This document shows, piece after piece, positions 1-10,712 of a stretch of 64,000 bases of DNA (its first letter is position 1; the number at the start of each line of letters is the position of its first letter). Under the pieces are notes generated by a model. It saw nothing but the letters and a program-made list of their open reading frames with translations. It did no database searches and had not been told where the DNA came from. The DNA is from Solirubrobacter deserti (GTDB lineage: Bacteria > Actinomycetota > Thermoleophilia > Solirubrobacterales > Solirubrobacteraceae), in assembly GCF_003344625.1 (NCBI RefSeq), contig NZ_QPKJ02000005.1, positions 310,001-374,000 on the forward strand, written 5' to 3'. Position numbers and translations under genes: made by a program.

Positions 1-22
1 GTCGAGCCCCGGCTCGTCCGGC

Positions 23-1051
23 CTACCGCACTCTGAGCGCGACGCTCGCGTAGCCGGCGACCTTCAGGCGCATCGTCTGCGGCGCGCGGCGCTCGAGCGA
101 CGCGCGCGCCGCCCGGCTGAGCTTGAGCGTCAACCGCTTGGTGCCGTTCGGGCGCACCGAGACGCGCCCGCTCGCGACCCGCTTGCCCGCGCGGGTGAGC
201 GTGACCGGCAGCGTGCACGTCTGCGTCAGCGGGCAGCGCGCGGTGAGCGTCAGCGTGCCGGCCTTCGAGACGCGCGGGCGGCTCGGGATGCGCAGGAACG
301 AGCGCGTCGTGTAGCGCGCCTCCTGCTCGCCGAGGATCTCCAGCTCACCCGTCGGTGCCGGGGCGGGCGGGCGCACGTGCGGGCCCTGCACCGTCGGGTT
401 CTCGAAGGTCATCGGCCAGGTCGCGACCGCGTGGTTGCCGGCGGCGTCGGTCACCAGCAGCACCAGGTCCGCCTGCTCGCCGTTGAAGCGGGCCGTGTCG
501 AAGCGCAGCGTCTGCGTCCCGCGCGCGGGGCAGTCGACGCCCAGCGCGCGGTCGATCGTCGCGTCCGCGGGGGTGAGCTCGGTGCAGGCGCCGAAGGCGG
601 CGGAGGCGACCGGCTGCCCGTCGATCGTCGCGACCACCCGTTCCAGTCCCACGCCGGCGTCGGCCGCGCTGACCGGCAGTTCCAGCGTCCCGCTCGCCCG
701 GCTCGGCCGCGGGACCTCCAGCGTGGGCGCCGTGTCGTCGGTCACCGTCAGGGCCGCCGAGCGCAGCTCGATCGTCTCGGCCTCCAGCAGCAGCTCGCGT
801 CCGCTCGCCGGCCCGGAGAACACGCCTTCGGCCGGGCCGTCCAGGCGCTCGAGCTCGCGGCCGGCGGTCGCGACGAACCGCCCCGTGACCTTCCGCTCGT
901 AGCTCACGTGCGTGAGGTCCGCGGGCACCGTCAGCCGCAGCGAGGCCCCCGTCATGGGCTGGCTCGCCCGGAACGTGACCTCAGCGCCCTGCGCCGGCGC
1001 GGCGACGGCGAGCGCTGACAACGCGACGAGACCCACCAACGACCGGTGCAT
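23..1051 (-). CDS. Secreted protein of unknown function, Ig-like central region
   Basis: 342 aa with an N-terminal signal peptide (Arg4, then a hydrophobic stretch ending near Ala-Gln-Gly-Ala at residue 23), so it is probably exported. The middle (about 105-220) contains the phrases DDTAPTLEV and VTDAAGNHAVA, which are typical of bacterial Ig-like or cadherin-like extracellular domains. The C-terminal 100 residues form a basic, threonine-rich beta region with one Cys pair (TARCPLTQTC), a style common in secreted Thermoleophilia proteins. No catalytic motif is visible. It stands divergent from hsp20, with 46 bp between the two starts. Function unknown; an extracellular structural or binding role is inference. 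Confidence 0.75.
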   Translation of the reverse strand: MHRSLVGLVALSALAVAAPAQGAEVTFRASQPMTGASLRLTVPADLTHVSYERKVTGRFVATAGRELERLDGPAEGVFSGPASGRELLLEAETIELRSAALTVTDDTAPTLEVPRPSRASGTLELPVSAADAGVGLERVVATIDGQPVASAAFGACTELTPADATIDRALGVDCPARGTQTLRFDTARFNGEQADLVLLVTDAAGNHAVATWPMTFENPTVQGPHVRPPAPAPTGELEILGEQEARYTTRSFLRIPSRPRVSKAGTLTLTARCPLTQTCTLPVTLTRAGKRVASGRVSVRPNGTKRLTLKLSRAARASLERRAPQTMRLKVAGYASVALRVR

Positions 1052-1097
1052 CTCAGGAACCTAGCGCGTGGGTAGATCGTTAGCCTTGGACTTCGGT

Positions 1098-1531
1098 ATG
1101 GCACAAGAGCGGGATCTGTTCGCGAATTTCGAGCGCATGCGGCGCCAGATGGACGAGTTGTTCGACCGCGGCTTCGCGCCGCAGCGCCGCGGCGGCTTCT
1201 CGCCCGCGGTCGACGTGTTCTACGCCAGCGACCCGCCGCGGGCGATCGTGCGCGCCGACCTCGCCGGCATCGACCCCGGCCAGGTGTCGCTCGAGGTCCG
1301 CGGCCGCGAGCTGCTGCTCTCCGGCCAGCGGGAGGCCGAGCCGCCCTCCGACGACCGCGTTTACCAGCAGATGGAGATCGAGCGCGGGCCGTTCCGGCGC
1401 GTCGTCGCGCTCGGCGCCGAGGTGGACGCGGACGCCGCCGACGCCACCTACGAGGACGGCATCCTCACCGTCGAGCTCCCGTTGAGCCGCCCGTCGCGCC
1501 CCCAGACCGTCCCCATCCGCGGGACGGAGCG

Positions 1532-1535
<4 letters not shown>
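1098..1535 (+). CDS. hsp20: Hsp20/alpha-crystallin small heat shock protein
   Basis: 145 aa. ATP-independent holdase that keeps unfolding proteins soluble. The alpha-crystallin domain spans about residues 32-135, with the family signatures VRADLAGID and the late GILTVELP motif, followed by a short tail. I chose the ATG at 1098; an upstream in-frame GTG at 1068 would add ten residues that do not fit the family. Its stop overlaps the lon start (GTGA), so chaperone and protease are co-translated, fitting a shared proteostasis role. No clear HspR (HAIR) or CIRCE operator is visible in the short upstream gap. Confidence 0.93.
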
Positions 1536-3904
<2,369 letters not shown>

Positions 3905-3927
3905 AAGCGGAGGCGAAGCGAGGAGCC

Positions 3928-4386
3928 ATGGCGAACAAGAAGGTCAAGCAGGCCGGGAAGGCCGCGCAGACGGCGCGGACCAACCCGTACGTGACGCGGA
4001 TCATCGAGGACGAGGATCTGCGCCAGAACATCGTCCAGGCCTTCGAGTCCGCTCGCGACGCGTACTCGCGGCTGAACAACGGCAAGAGCCCGACGAAGCA
4101 GATCTTCGAGGACAAGAAGCTCCAGAAGCACATCCGCGAGTCCGCGGACGGCGTCCGCAACGCGAGCGTTGCGCTCTATGAGGCGCCCAAGAAGCGCAAG
4201 AGCGGTGGCGGCGGCTTCGGGCGCGTCCTGCTGCTCGGCGTCGTCGGCGGCGCGGTCGCGCTCGCGCTGTCCGAGGGGCTGCGCAAGAAGGTGCTCGACG
4301 CGCTGTTCGGCGCCGAGGAGGAGTTCGAGTACACCTCGACCACCTCTTCGCCCTCGAGCACGCCGACCGCGGGCACCACGGCCTAG
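3928..4386 (+). CDS. Conserved membrane-anchored protein of unknown function
   Basis: 152 aa, starting at ATG 3928 after a purine-rich AGGAG site. The N-terminal two thirds is basic and helical ([14 protein letters not shown], then a segment rich in N, S and K). A glycine-rich link and one hydrophobic helix follow at about 97-112 ([16 protein letters not shown]), then an acidic Ser/Thr tail ([12 protein letters not shown]). It lies 23 bp after lon and before a strong hairpin, so it may be transcribed with hsp20-lon. No family recognised; a DNA- or envelope-associated stress protein is only a guess. Confidence 0.8.
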   Translation: MANKKVKQAGKAAQTARTNPYVTRIIEDEDLRQNIVQAFESARDAYSRLNNGKSPTKQIFEDKKLQKHIRESADGVRNASVALYEAPKKRKSGGGGFGRVLLLGVVGGAVALALSEGLRKKVLDALFGAEEEFEYTSTTSSPSSTPTAGTTA

Positions 4387-4410
4387 GCGCCACGCGAGAT
4401 CCGTTCGGTG

Positions 4411-4435
4411 AGAGGGCGCCCGCCGGGCGCCCTCT
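4411..4435 (+). terminator. Rho-independent-type hairpin after the hsp20-lon operon
   Basis: A perfect 11-bp stem (AGAGGGCGCCC pairing with GGGCGCCCTCT) with a 3-nt GCC loop, followed by TTGCGTTTCG. It lies 24 bp after the stop at 4386 and ends 23 bp before the next start. The U-tract is weak, as is common in high-GC actinobacteria. Confidence 0.7.
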
Positions 4436-4458
4436 TGCGTTTCGTAGGCTCTTGGCCC

Positions 4459-5340
4459 ATGGACGTCTACGGGCTCTGCCTCGGCGGCAACGTGTTCGGC
4501 TGGACCATCGACCGCGAGCAGTCGTTCGCCGTGCTCGACGCCTACGTCGAGGCCGGCGGCAACTTCATCGACACCGCCGACACCTACATGCGCCCCAACC
4601 AGGGCATCTCGGAGACGATCATCGGCGAGTGGATGGCCGCGCGCGGCAACCGCGACCAGCTCGTCATCGCGACCAAGGTCGGCTCGGACGGCGGGCTCTC
4701 GGCGGAGAACATCCTGTCGCGCGTGGATGCTTCCTTGCGCCGGCTCCAGACCGACCGCATCGACCTCTACTACGCGCACAAGGACGTCGGCGACGTCCCC
4801 GTCGAGGAGACCGTGCGGGCGTTCGACCAGACCGTGCGCGACGGCAAGGTGCTGCACGTGGCGGCGTCCAACGTCCCGCCCGAGCGGCTGGTCCGGTCGC
4901 TGGAGCTGGCCGAGCGCGAAGGGCTCGCGCGGTACGAGTGGCTGCAGCCGCACTACAACCTCGTCGAGCGCGAGGGCTATGAGCGCGACTACGCGCCGAT
5001 CGTCGAGCGCTTCGGGCTGCAGGTCGCGCCCTACTACGCGCTGGCGTCCGGCTTCTTGACCGGCAAGTACCAGCCGGGCGACACCGGCGGCGACTCGCCG
5101 CGCGCCGAGCGCGCGCTCAGCTACATGGACGAGCGCGGCGAGCGCGTGCTGGCGGCGCTGAACGACGTCGCCGCGGTGCGGGGTGCCGCGGTCGCCGCCG
5201 TCGCCGTGTCGTGGCTGCTGGCCAAGCCGGGCGTCGTCTCACCGATCGCGAGCGCCCGCACGCCCGAGCAGCTCGCCCAGATTCTCCCGATCGAGCTTTC
5301 CGACGACGACATCACCCGACTGGACGAGGCATCGGCCTGA
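4459..5340 (+). CDS. Aldo/keto reductase
   Basis: 293 aa. NAD(P)H-dependent carbonyl reductase with the (beta/alpha)8 fold; the substrate cannot be predicted. All four catalytic residues are visible: Asp and Tyr in DTADTYM, Lys in VIATKVG, and His in DLYYAHKD. The C-terminal half keeps the cofactor region (VSWLLAKPGVVSPIASA). It resembles the YajO/Tas-like subgroup of soluble monomeric AKRs. ATG 4459 was chosen; upstream sequence lies in the terminator hairpin. Its TGA overlaps the ATG of the O-methyltransferase, so the two are translationally coupled. Confidence 0.92.
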   Translation: MDVYGLCLGGNVFGWTIDREQSFAVLDAYVEAGGNFIDTADTYMRPNQGISETIIGEWMAARGNRDQLVIATKVGSDGGLSAENILSRVDASLRRLQTDRIDLYYAHKDVGDVPVEETVRAFDQTVRDGKVLHVAASNVPPERLVRSLELAEREGLARYEWLQPHYNLVEREGYERDYAPIVERFGLQVAPYYALASGFLTGKYQPGDTGGDSPRAERALSYMDERGERVLAALNDVAAVRGAAVAAVAVSWLLAKPGVVSPIASARTPEQLAQILPIELSDDDITRLDEASA

Positions 5341-5906
5341 TGGACGCGACACGACAGACCTTCCTGGACGAGCTCTACGCCCACGGGCGCGACGTCCCCG
5401 AGGCGCTTCGCAACGTGGAGCCCGAGGCCGCCGAGCTGCTCGGCGTGCTCGTACGCGCGCTCGGCGCGCAGCGCGTGCTGGAAATCGGCACCTCCAACGG
5501 TTACTCGACGATCTGGCTCGGCGACGCGGTGCAGGCGGTGGGCGGCCGTGTGATCAGCGTCGAGATCGACCCGGAGCGCACCGCGCTCGCGCAGGACAAC
5601 CTCACGCAGGCCGGCGTCGACCGCTGCGTCGAGGTGCGCACGCAGGACGCGGCCGAGGCGCTCACGGCGTTCGAGGACGCGTCGTTCGACCTGATCTTCC
5701 TGGACGCCGAGCGCCGCGAGTACGCCTCCTACTGGCCGGACCTCGTGCGCGTGCTGCGCGACCGCGGCGTGCTGGTGGTCTCCAACACGCTCTCGCACGC
5801 CAAGGAGCTCGTCGAGTTCTCCGAGCTCGTCTACTCCGCCGAGGGCGTCACCTCGACGCTGCTCACGGTCGGCGCCGGCGTGCTGCTGGTCGTCAAGTCG
5901 CCGTGA
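5340..5906 (+). CDS. Class I SAM-dependent O-methyltransferase (type 3 family)
   Basis: 188 aa. SAM-binding Rossmann fold with motif I VLEIGTSNGYST near 46-57, acidic motif II VISVEID near 75, and FDLIFLDAERREY, which carries the metal-binding Asp pattern of catechol/caffeoyl-CoA-type O-methyltransferases. It is slightly shorter than the usual 210-220 aa and lacks the usual N-terminal cap. The start overlaps the reductase stop by one base, so both may modify the same small molecule, which is unknown. It converges on the AraC-type regulator with a 14-bp overlap. Confidence 0.88.
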   Translation: MDATRQTFLDELYAHGRDVPEALRNVEPEAAELLGVLVRALGAQRVLEIGTSNGYSTIWLGDAVQAVGGRVISVEIDPERTALAQDNLTQAGVDRCVEVRTQDAAEALTAFEDASFDLIFLDAERREYASYWPDLVRVLRDRGVLVVSNTLSHAKELVEFSELVYSAEGVTSTLLTVGAGVLLVVKSP

Positions 5907-6810
5907 GGCGGTGCTCCTGCGGTGAGATGCCGCGCAGGCGCTTGAACGCGGTCGAGAGCGCGAAGCTGGAGCCGTAGCCGACCTGGGGCGCGACGGAGCC
6001 GACCGTGGCGCCCGGCTCGAGCAGCAGGTCGGCGGCGAGCGCGATCCGCCAGCCGGTGAGGAAGCTCATCGGCGGCTCGCCCACGAGGTCGTTGAAGCGG
6101 CGCGCGAGCGCGGCGCGGGAGACGCCGATGCGGCGGGCGAGCTCCGCGATCGTCCACGGGTGCGCGGGCTCGGTGTGGAGCATCTTGATCGCCGGGCCGA
6201 CGATCGGGTCGGCGTAGGCGCGGTACCAGCCCGGCGCCTCGGGGCGCGAGAAATACGCGCGCAGGGTGGCGATGAGCAGCAGGTCGAGCAGGCGGTCGAG
6301 CACGGCCTCCTGGCCCGGCTGGTCCTTGATGATCTCGTCCGAGAGCAGCGGGACGAGCGGGGAGTCCAGCCGCTCGACGAGCAGCGGCGGGAGCGCGCGC
6401 AGCAGGCGGGTGCTGATCTCGCCCGCGTGCTCGTAGACGCCGGTGAGCATGATCGTGTCGCCGCCGGGCATGCCCCAGCTGCGCGTGTCGAAGCGGTTCA
6501 GCAGCTTCATCGGCTGACCGTCCGGCGCGACGCACTCCTGGCCGGGCAGGATGATCGCCTGCGGGTCGGCGTGCGGGCGGTCGCCCATCGTCCAGTGGTC
6601 GGGCCCGCGCGTGATCGCGATGTCGCCCGGGTGCAGCTGCACCGGATCACCCTCGGCCGGCGTGATCCAGGCCGTGCCGCTCACGACGGCGTTGAGCGTG
6701 AGCGGCGACTCGTCCTCGAGCCGCAGGCCCCACGGCGGCGTGAACGTGGAGCGCAGCAGGAACGCCCCGCGCGCGCGGGGGCCGTCGAGCAGTCCGGCGA
6801 TGGCGTCCAT
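5893..6810 (-). CDS. AraC-family regulator with cupin_6 sensor domain
   Basis: 305 aa. The N-terminal cupin_6 ligand-binding domain (about 1-180; note PVQLHPGDIAITRG and the domain-typical LNRFDTRSWG) is followed by two AraC helix-turn-helix motifs (about 205-300; WTIAELARRIGVSRAALARRF and GSVAPQVGYGSSFALSTAFKR). ATG at 6810 is preferred over one 36 bp upstream because MDAIAGLLDGPRA is the usual family start. It is divergent from the NmrA-like reductase (75-bp gap), the usual position for a regulator of that gene. Regulation of 6886 onward by this protein is inference. Confidence 0.93.
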   Translation of the reverse strand: MDAIAGLLDGPRARGAFLLRSTFTPPWGLRLEDESPLTLNAVVSGTAWITPAEGDPVQLHPGDIAITRGPDHWTMGDRPHADPQAIILPGQECVAPDGQPMKLLNRFDTRSWGMPGGDTIMLTGVYEHAGEISTRLLRALPPLLVERLDSPLVPLLSDEIIKDQPGQEAVLDRLLDLLLIATLRAYFSRPEAPGWYRAYADPIVGPAIKMLHTEPAHPWTIAELARRIGVSRAALARRFNDLVGEPPMSFLTGWRIALAADLLLEPGATVGSVAPQVGYGSSFALSTAFKRLRGISPQEHRLTAT

Positions 6811-6885
6811 GCTGTGGACGATGACGCATGCATACGCGCATTTCAACTATGGATCGTCTAGCGAATCGCCGGTTCAATCCTGGCC

Positions 6886-7677
6886 ATGAAGACGCTCATC
6901 ACCTCCTCCACCGGAAAGACCGGCCGCCGCATCCTCGACCGCCTCGCCGCGCAGGGCGTGGACGTGCGCGGCGTGTCCCGCTCCACGGGCTTCGACTGGG
7001 AGAGCCCGTCGACCTGGGCCTCCGCCCTCGAGGGCATCGAGGTCGCTTACATCGCCTACTACCCCGACCTCGCGGTCGATGGTGCCGCCGACACCGTCCA
7101 CGCCTTCGCGCGCCAGGCGGCTGCGGCGGGCGTGCGCCGGCTCGTGCTGCTCTCCGGCCGTGGCGAGCCGGAGGCCCAGCGTGCCGAGGAGCTCGTGGCC
7201 TCGGTCGGCACCGAGTGGACCGTCGTGCGCTGCTCCTGGTTCGCGCAGAACTTCAGCGAGAGCATGTTCCTCGACGGCATCCTGGCCGGCAGGGTCGAGC
7301 TGCCCGCCGACGCCATCCCCGAGCCGTTCGTGGACGTCGAGGACATCGTCGAGGTGGCCACGCTAGCGCTCACGCAGGACGGCCACCACGGCGAGATCTA
7401 CGAGCTCACCGGCCCGCGTGCGCTGACGATGGAGCAGGCGGTCGCGGAGATCGCCCGCGCCGCCGGCAAGCCGATCAGCTACGCGCGCGTCTCGCCCGAG
7501 CAGTACCGCGAGAGCGCCCCGCCCGAGTACGCCGACATCGTCCTGTTCCTGATGACCGAGCTGCTCGACGGCCGCAACGCCGAGCCGCAGGACGGCGTTC
7601 AGCGCGCGCTCGGCCGCCCGCCGCGCGACTTCGCCGAGTACGCCGAGCGCACGGCCGCGACGGGGGTGTGGGGATGA
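6886..7677 (+). CDS. NmrA-like NAD(P)-binding oxidoreductase
   Basis: 263 aa. Atypical short-chain dehydrogenase of the NmrA/azoreductase type. Rossmann signature TSSTGKTGRRI at 6-16 (GxxGxxG form), middle motif VRRLVLLSGRG, and a C-terminal substrate region. The active-site YxxxK is not obvious, as in NmrA-type sensors and quinone reductases. It sits divergent from the AraC regulator, and its stop overlaps the start of the broken cupin gene (ATGA). In related genomes such reductases are paired with AraC regulators and cupins, so the original unit was probably reductase-cupin. Confidence 0.87.
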   Translation: MKTLITSSTGKTGRRILDRLAAQGVDVRGVSRSTGFDWESPSTWASALEGIEVAYIAYYPDLAVDGAADTVHAFARQAAAAGVRRLVLLSGRGEPEAQRAEELVASVGTEWTVVRCSWFAQNFSESMFLDGILAGRVELPADAIPEPFVDVEDIVEVATLALTQDGHHGEIYELTGPRALTMEQAVAEIARAAGKPISYARVSPEQYRESAPPEYADIVLFLMTELLDGRNAEPQDGVQRALGRPPRDFAEYAERTAATGVWG

Positions 7678-8038
7678 TCGCCACGCTCGAGAACCCGGTC
7701 ACGGGCGAGCGCTTCACCTTCACCGAGGTCCCGCCGGGCGTCACGCACGCGTTCGCGGACGCGGCGCCGGCGAGGCGCACATGAAGATCGAGGTCACGCC
7801 CGCGCGGGAGATGCACGCGCTGTTCGCCGCGGTCGTGGAGCTGGCCCAGGCCGGCCGCATGAGCCGCCGCGGCCTGCCGCGCAACCTGCGGGACCTGGCG
7901 ACGCTCGCGCACCGCTACGCCACCGAGGCGTCCGTGCCGCTGCTCGGCGCGCGGGCGCAGCGCTGGCTGATGGCGCCGCTAGCGCGCCGGCGGCAGCGGC
8001 TCGAGCACCGTGCGGCGAATGTGCTCGTAGACCACTGA
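7674..8038 (+). pseudogene. Cupin-domain gene with internal deletion and frameshift
   Basis: Two adjacent frames make up one damaged cupin. The first (7674-7784) begins like a cupin of this neighbourhood (MIATLENPVTGERFTF), then jumps at once to the late motif PPGVTHAFAD. The metal-binding core between them, roughly 50 residues, is therefore missing. That frame stops at 7784. The family C-terminus continues in another frame (from about 7772; IEVTPAREMHALF... RRGLPRNLRDL) to 8038. The last ~20 residues read through sequence antisense to the Lrp-like gene. Both defects should abolish a folded cupin barrel. Recognition of family ends is from memory. Confidence 0.7.
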
Positions 8039-8332
8039 GGAATTCACGCTCGCGACCTCGGGGCGTTCGGTGAGGCGGTCGACGACGAACGCGTACAGGG
8101 CGTTCGTGTCGGGCACGGCGACGTGCAGCAGGAAGTCCGCGTCACCCGACAGCACGAACGCGCCCACCAACTCGGGCAGGTCGCCGACCCAGTTGCGGAA
8201 CGCCTCGACGATCTCGCGTGTCGGCGGCCGGATCGTCACCGCGATCAGCGCCTGCACATGGCGGCCGAGCGCGCCGAGATCGATGTCGGCGTGGTAGCCG
8301 CGGATCACGCCCTCGGCCCGCAGCGCCCGCAC
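7979..8332 (-). pseudogene. Lrp/AsnC-type regulator lacking its DNA-binding domain
   Basis: 117 codons from GTG 8332. The protein begins at the end of the HTH (VRALRAEGVIRGYHADID) and then contains a complete AsnC ligand-binding/RAM domain (about 25-105). A normal member is ~150 aa with a winged HTH in the first 50 residues. Upstream in frame there are only about 13 codons before a TGA near 8294 on the reverse reading (about 8370), and the divergent gene starts at 8383, so the HTH is not encoded. It may still make a stand-alone RAM domain, but truncation by deletion is more likely. Confidence 0.7.
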
Positions 8333-8382
8333 GCGCTCCTCTGAATCGCATCGGCCGCAGCGATGCTGTCATTCCCGCCGAG

Positions 8383-8777
8383 ATGACGAAAGGCGTGCTG
8401 GTGGTGGATGAAGCCCTCGCGCCCGGCCTGGCGGCGAACGCCGCGGCCGTGATGGCGATGACGCTCGGGACGAAGGTCCCGGCGTTGATCGGCGAGGACT
8501 TGGCCGACGGCGCGGGCGAGACCCATGCGGGGCTGTTCCGGACCGGGTTGCCGGTGCTCGAAGCGCCGCGGGCCACGTTGCGCGAGCTGCGGGCGAAGGC
8601 GATCGCGGCCGAGGTCGGCGTCGTCGGGATGCGGGTCAACGGCCAGCAGACCAACGACTACGCGGAGTTCACGGCGCGCTGGCGACGCTCACGGAGCCGG
8701 AGTACCTCGGGCTCGCGCTCTACGGCCTGGCCAAGACGGTCCGCGGGCTCACGGGTGCCCTCGCGCTGCTGCGTTAG
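8383..8777 (+). pseudogene. DUF2000-like gene with a one-base frameshift
   Basis: Frame 1 from ATG 8383 reads MTKGVLVVDEALAPGLAANA and on to NDYAEFTAR, a DUF2000 (PTH2-like fold) pattern. Near 8679 the frame breaks: the family-like end (LATLTEPEYLGLALYG... ALALLR) continues in the neighbouring frame to TAG 8775-8777. One missing base in the run ACGGCGCGCTGGCG restores a ~131-residue protein. DUF2000 genes are often divergent from Lrp/AsnC regulators, as here. A sequencing error could explain this break, but two other damaged genes lie directly beside it. Confidence 0.68.
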
Positions 8778-10201
8778 CCGAGCTCGCGCAGGGCGGCGCG
8801 GGATCGCTCGCGCACCGCGTCGAGGTCGTCGAGGCGCGAGAGCGTCCGCAGTGGCATCCGCATCCGGCGGTTGCCGCTCAGGCGCTCCTGGTGGCGGTCC
8901 ATGAAGTCCCAGTACAGGGCCGTCACCGGGCACGCGTCCTCGCCCGCGCGCACGTTGGGCTCGTACCGGCAGCCCCCGCAGAACGTCGACATCTTGTTGA
9001 TGTAGTTGCCGCCCGCCGCGTAGGGCTTGGACATCATCTCGCCCCCGTCGGCGTACAGCGCCATCCCGGCGGCGTTCGGCGCCATCACCCACTCGGCGCC
9101 GTCGATGAACGAGCCCTGGAACCAGCGCACCGCCTCCCACGGCTTCACGCCGGCCAGCAGGAGGATGTTGCTGAGCACCATCAGGCGCTCGATGTGGTTG
9201 GCGTACGCGTCCTCGTTGACGCCCTGCACGACCGTGTCGAGGCAGTTCCAGCCGGTCGGCTCGCCCCAGAACGCGGCTGGGAGCTCCCGTTGCGCGCCGA
9301 GCGCGTTGCCGCGGTCGCGCCGCTGCCAGTACATGCCCCACACGTACTCGCGCCAGCCGATGATCTGGCGCACGAAGCCCTCGACCGACGCCGGCGGCGC
9401 GTGCCCGTCGCGGTAGGCCTGCTCCGCCGCGCGCACGGCGCGCAGCGGCTCGAGCACGCCGAGGTTGAGCGGCGCGCTGAGCTGAGAGTGGAAGACGACG
9501 TGGTCGTCGCCGACCATCGCGTCCTGCCAGGGGCCGAACTCCGGCAGGCGGTCGCGGACGAACGCGTCCAGCGCGTCCCGCGCCTCGCCCGGCGTCGCCG
9601 CGACCTGGCGCGGGCCGTCGGCGCCCCACAGCTCGACGCCGTCGAGCGCGTCGAGGTCACGCCGGACCTGCGCGTCGATCTCGTCCTCCCGCGGGCGCCA
9701 CGGCTCGGGCGTGAGCAGCCCGGCCTTCGGCGGGCGGCGGTTCTCGTGGTCGTAGTTCCAGCGCTCGCCCTCGGGCTGGCCGTCCGCGTCGAGCAGCACG
9801 CCCAGCCGGCGGCGCTGCGCGCGGTAGAAGTCCTCCATCAGCAGCCGCTTGCGGCCGTGAGCCCACTCGTCGAACCCGCCCAAAAACTGGTTCGATGCGA
9901 CGAACCGCACGCCCAGCCGCCGTAGGGCGGCGCGCGCGCCCGCGTTGTTGGGCTCGGCGCACACCACATCGCGGCGGTCCTTCAGCGCGTCGGCGAACGA
10001 GTCCGCGCGCACGTACTCGGCGTTCTCGAGCTCGGCCGCGAAGTGCCGCATCGCGCTGAACACGAGGTGCGCCCGGCGTCGGTGCGTCCGCACCCGCCGC
10101 AGCGGCGCGAGCGCCTCCACGAACAGCACCCGCTCGGCACCGTCGAGCGCCGGGTTGTCGCGCATCAGCTGGTCGCCGAGGATCAGCGCGGTGTGGCCCA
10201 T
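8774..10201 (-). CDS. FeS-containing cryptochrome/photolyase (FeS-BCP/PhrB type)
   Basis: 475 aa. Flavoprotein of the iron-sulfur bacterial cryptochrome/(6-4) photolyase family, which repairs UV (6-4) photoproducts in blue light or senses light. The N-terminal DUF523-like/antenna domain starts with LILGDQLMRDNPAL. The C-terminal helical FAD domain has RQIIGWREYVWGMYW and ANHIERLMVLSNI. The cluster cysteines are visible: Cys in WNCLDTV, the FCGGC pair and DACPVTALYWDF, giving the four Cys expected for a [4Fe-4S] cluster. It starts close to a divergent hypothetical gene, and its stop overlaps the DUF2000-like stop. Confidence 0.94.
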   Translation of the reverse strand: MGHTALILGDQLMRDNPALDGAERVLFVEALAPLRRVRTHRRRAHLVFSAMRHFAAELENAEYVRADSFADALKDRRDVVCAEPNNAGARAALRRLGVRFVASNQFLGGFDEWAHGRKRLLMEDFYRAQRRRLGVLLDADGQPEGERWNYDHENRRPPKAGLLTPEPWRPREDEIDAQVRRDLDALDGVELWGADGPRQVAATPGEARDALDAFVRDRLPEFGPWQDAMVGDDHVVFHSQLSAPLNLGVLEPLRAVRAAEQAYRDGHAPPASVEGFVRQIIGWREYVWGMYWQRRDRGNALGAQRELPAAFWGEPTGWNCLDTVVQGVNEDAYANHIERLMVLSNILLLAGVKPWEAVRWFQGSFIDGAEWVMAPNAAGMALYADGGEMMSKPYAAGGNYINKMSTFCGGCRYEPNVRAGEDACPVTALYWDFMDRHQERLSGNRRMRMPLRTLSRLDDLDAVRERSRAALRELG

Positions 10202-10238
10202 CGCAGGCGGTACGGCCGTGACTGGGTAGACCGGTCAC

Positions 10239-10628
10239 ATGGCTCCTTCGACCGACGAACTCGAGCGGACGCTCCTCAACGACCTGCAGACGCTGCACGA
10301 CATGGTCTCCAGCGACGACTCCTTCGACCGGGACCTCTACCGCGCGCTGACCGGCACCCAGTGGCACCGGGAGGGCGGCGGTCACGTGTCCTTCAGCTTC
10401 AAGCGCGCCGAGGAGATCGTGAACGCGCAGCGCGCCCGCAAGGACCGCGACCCGCTGACGCTCAACCAGACGGGCGGCGAGGGCACCGTGAGCGAGCGGA
10501 TCGCCTCCGCCCTGCGCGACCAGGGCTGGTCCCCGCGCCCGCTGGATCCGGACGTCCACGACGACTCCCACGTCGACAGCGGCGCCGACGGCCCCCCGCG
10601 CGGTGGCACCCACCGCAAAGACGTCTAG
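10239..10628 (+). CDS. Small acidic protein of unknown function
   Basis: 129 aa, ATG start, 37 bp from the divergent photolyase start. Soluble, without signal peptide or membrane segment. The N-terminal part (4-70) looks helical (DELERTLLNDLQTLHDMV; WHREGGGHVSFSF), and the C-terminal 35 residues are disordered, Asp/Gly/Pro-rich. No family recognised. Sharing a divergent promoter region with the photolyase suggests possible co-regulation by light or DNA damage, which is inference only. Confidence 0.72.
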   Translation: MAPSTDELERTLLNDLQTLHDMVSSDDSFDRDLYRALTGTQWHREGGGHVSFSFKRAEEIVNAQRARKDRDPLTLNQTGGEGTVSERIASALRDQGWSPRPLDPDVHDDSHVDSGADGPPRGGTHRKDV

Positions 10629-10642
10629 GGTCGACCCCAACC

Positions 10643-10675
10643 TTTCCTAAAGAGGGACTGTCCCTCTTTAGGAAA
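10643..10675. repeat. REP-like 33-bp palindrome, left copy
   Basis: Perfect inverted repeat: 16-nt arms (TTTCCTAAAGAGGGAC and its complement) around a single T. The same palindrome, with A in the centre, occurs at 11266-11298 on the far side of the RAYT gene. Such paired hairpins flanking a Y1 transposase are the mark of a REP/RAYT unit. Confidence 0.9.
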
Positions 10676-10712
10676 AGGGGGCGAATGAGGGCGCCGCCGC
10701 ACTAGGACAGGC

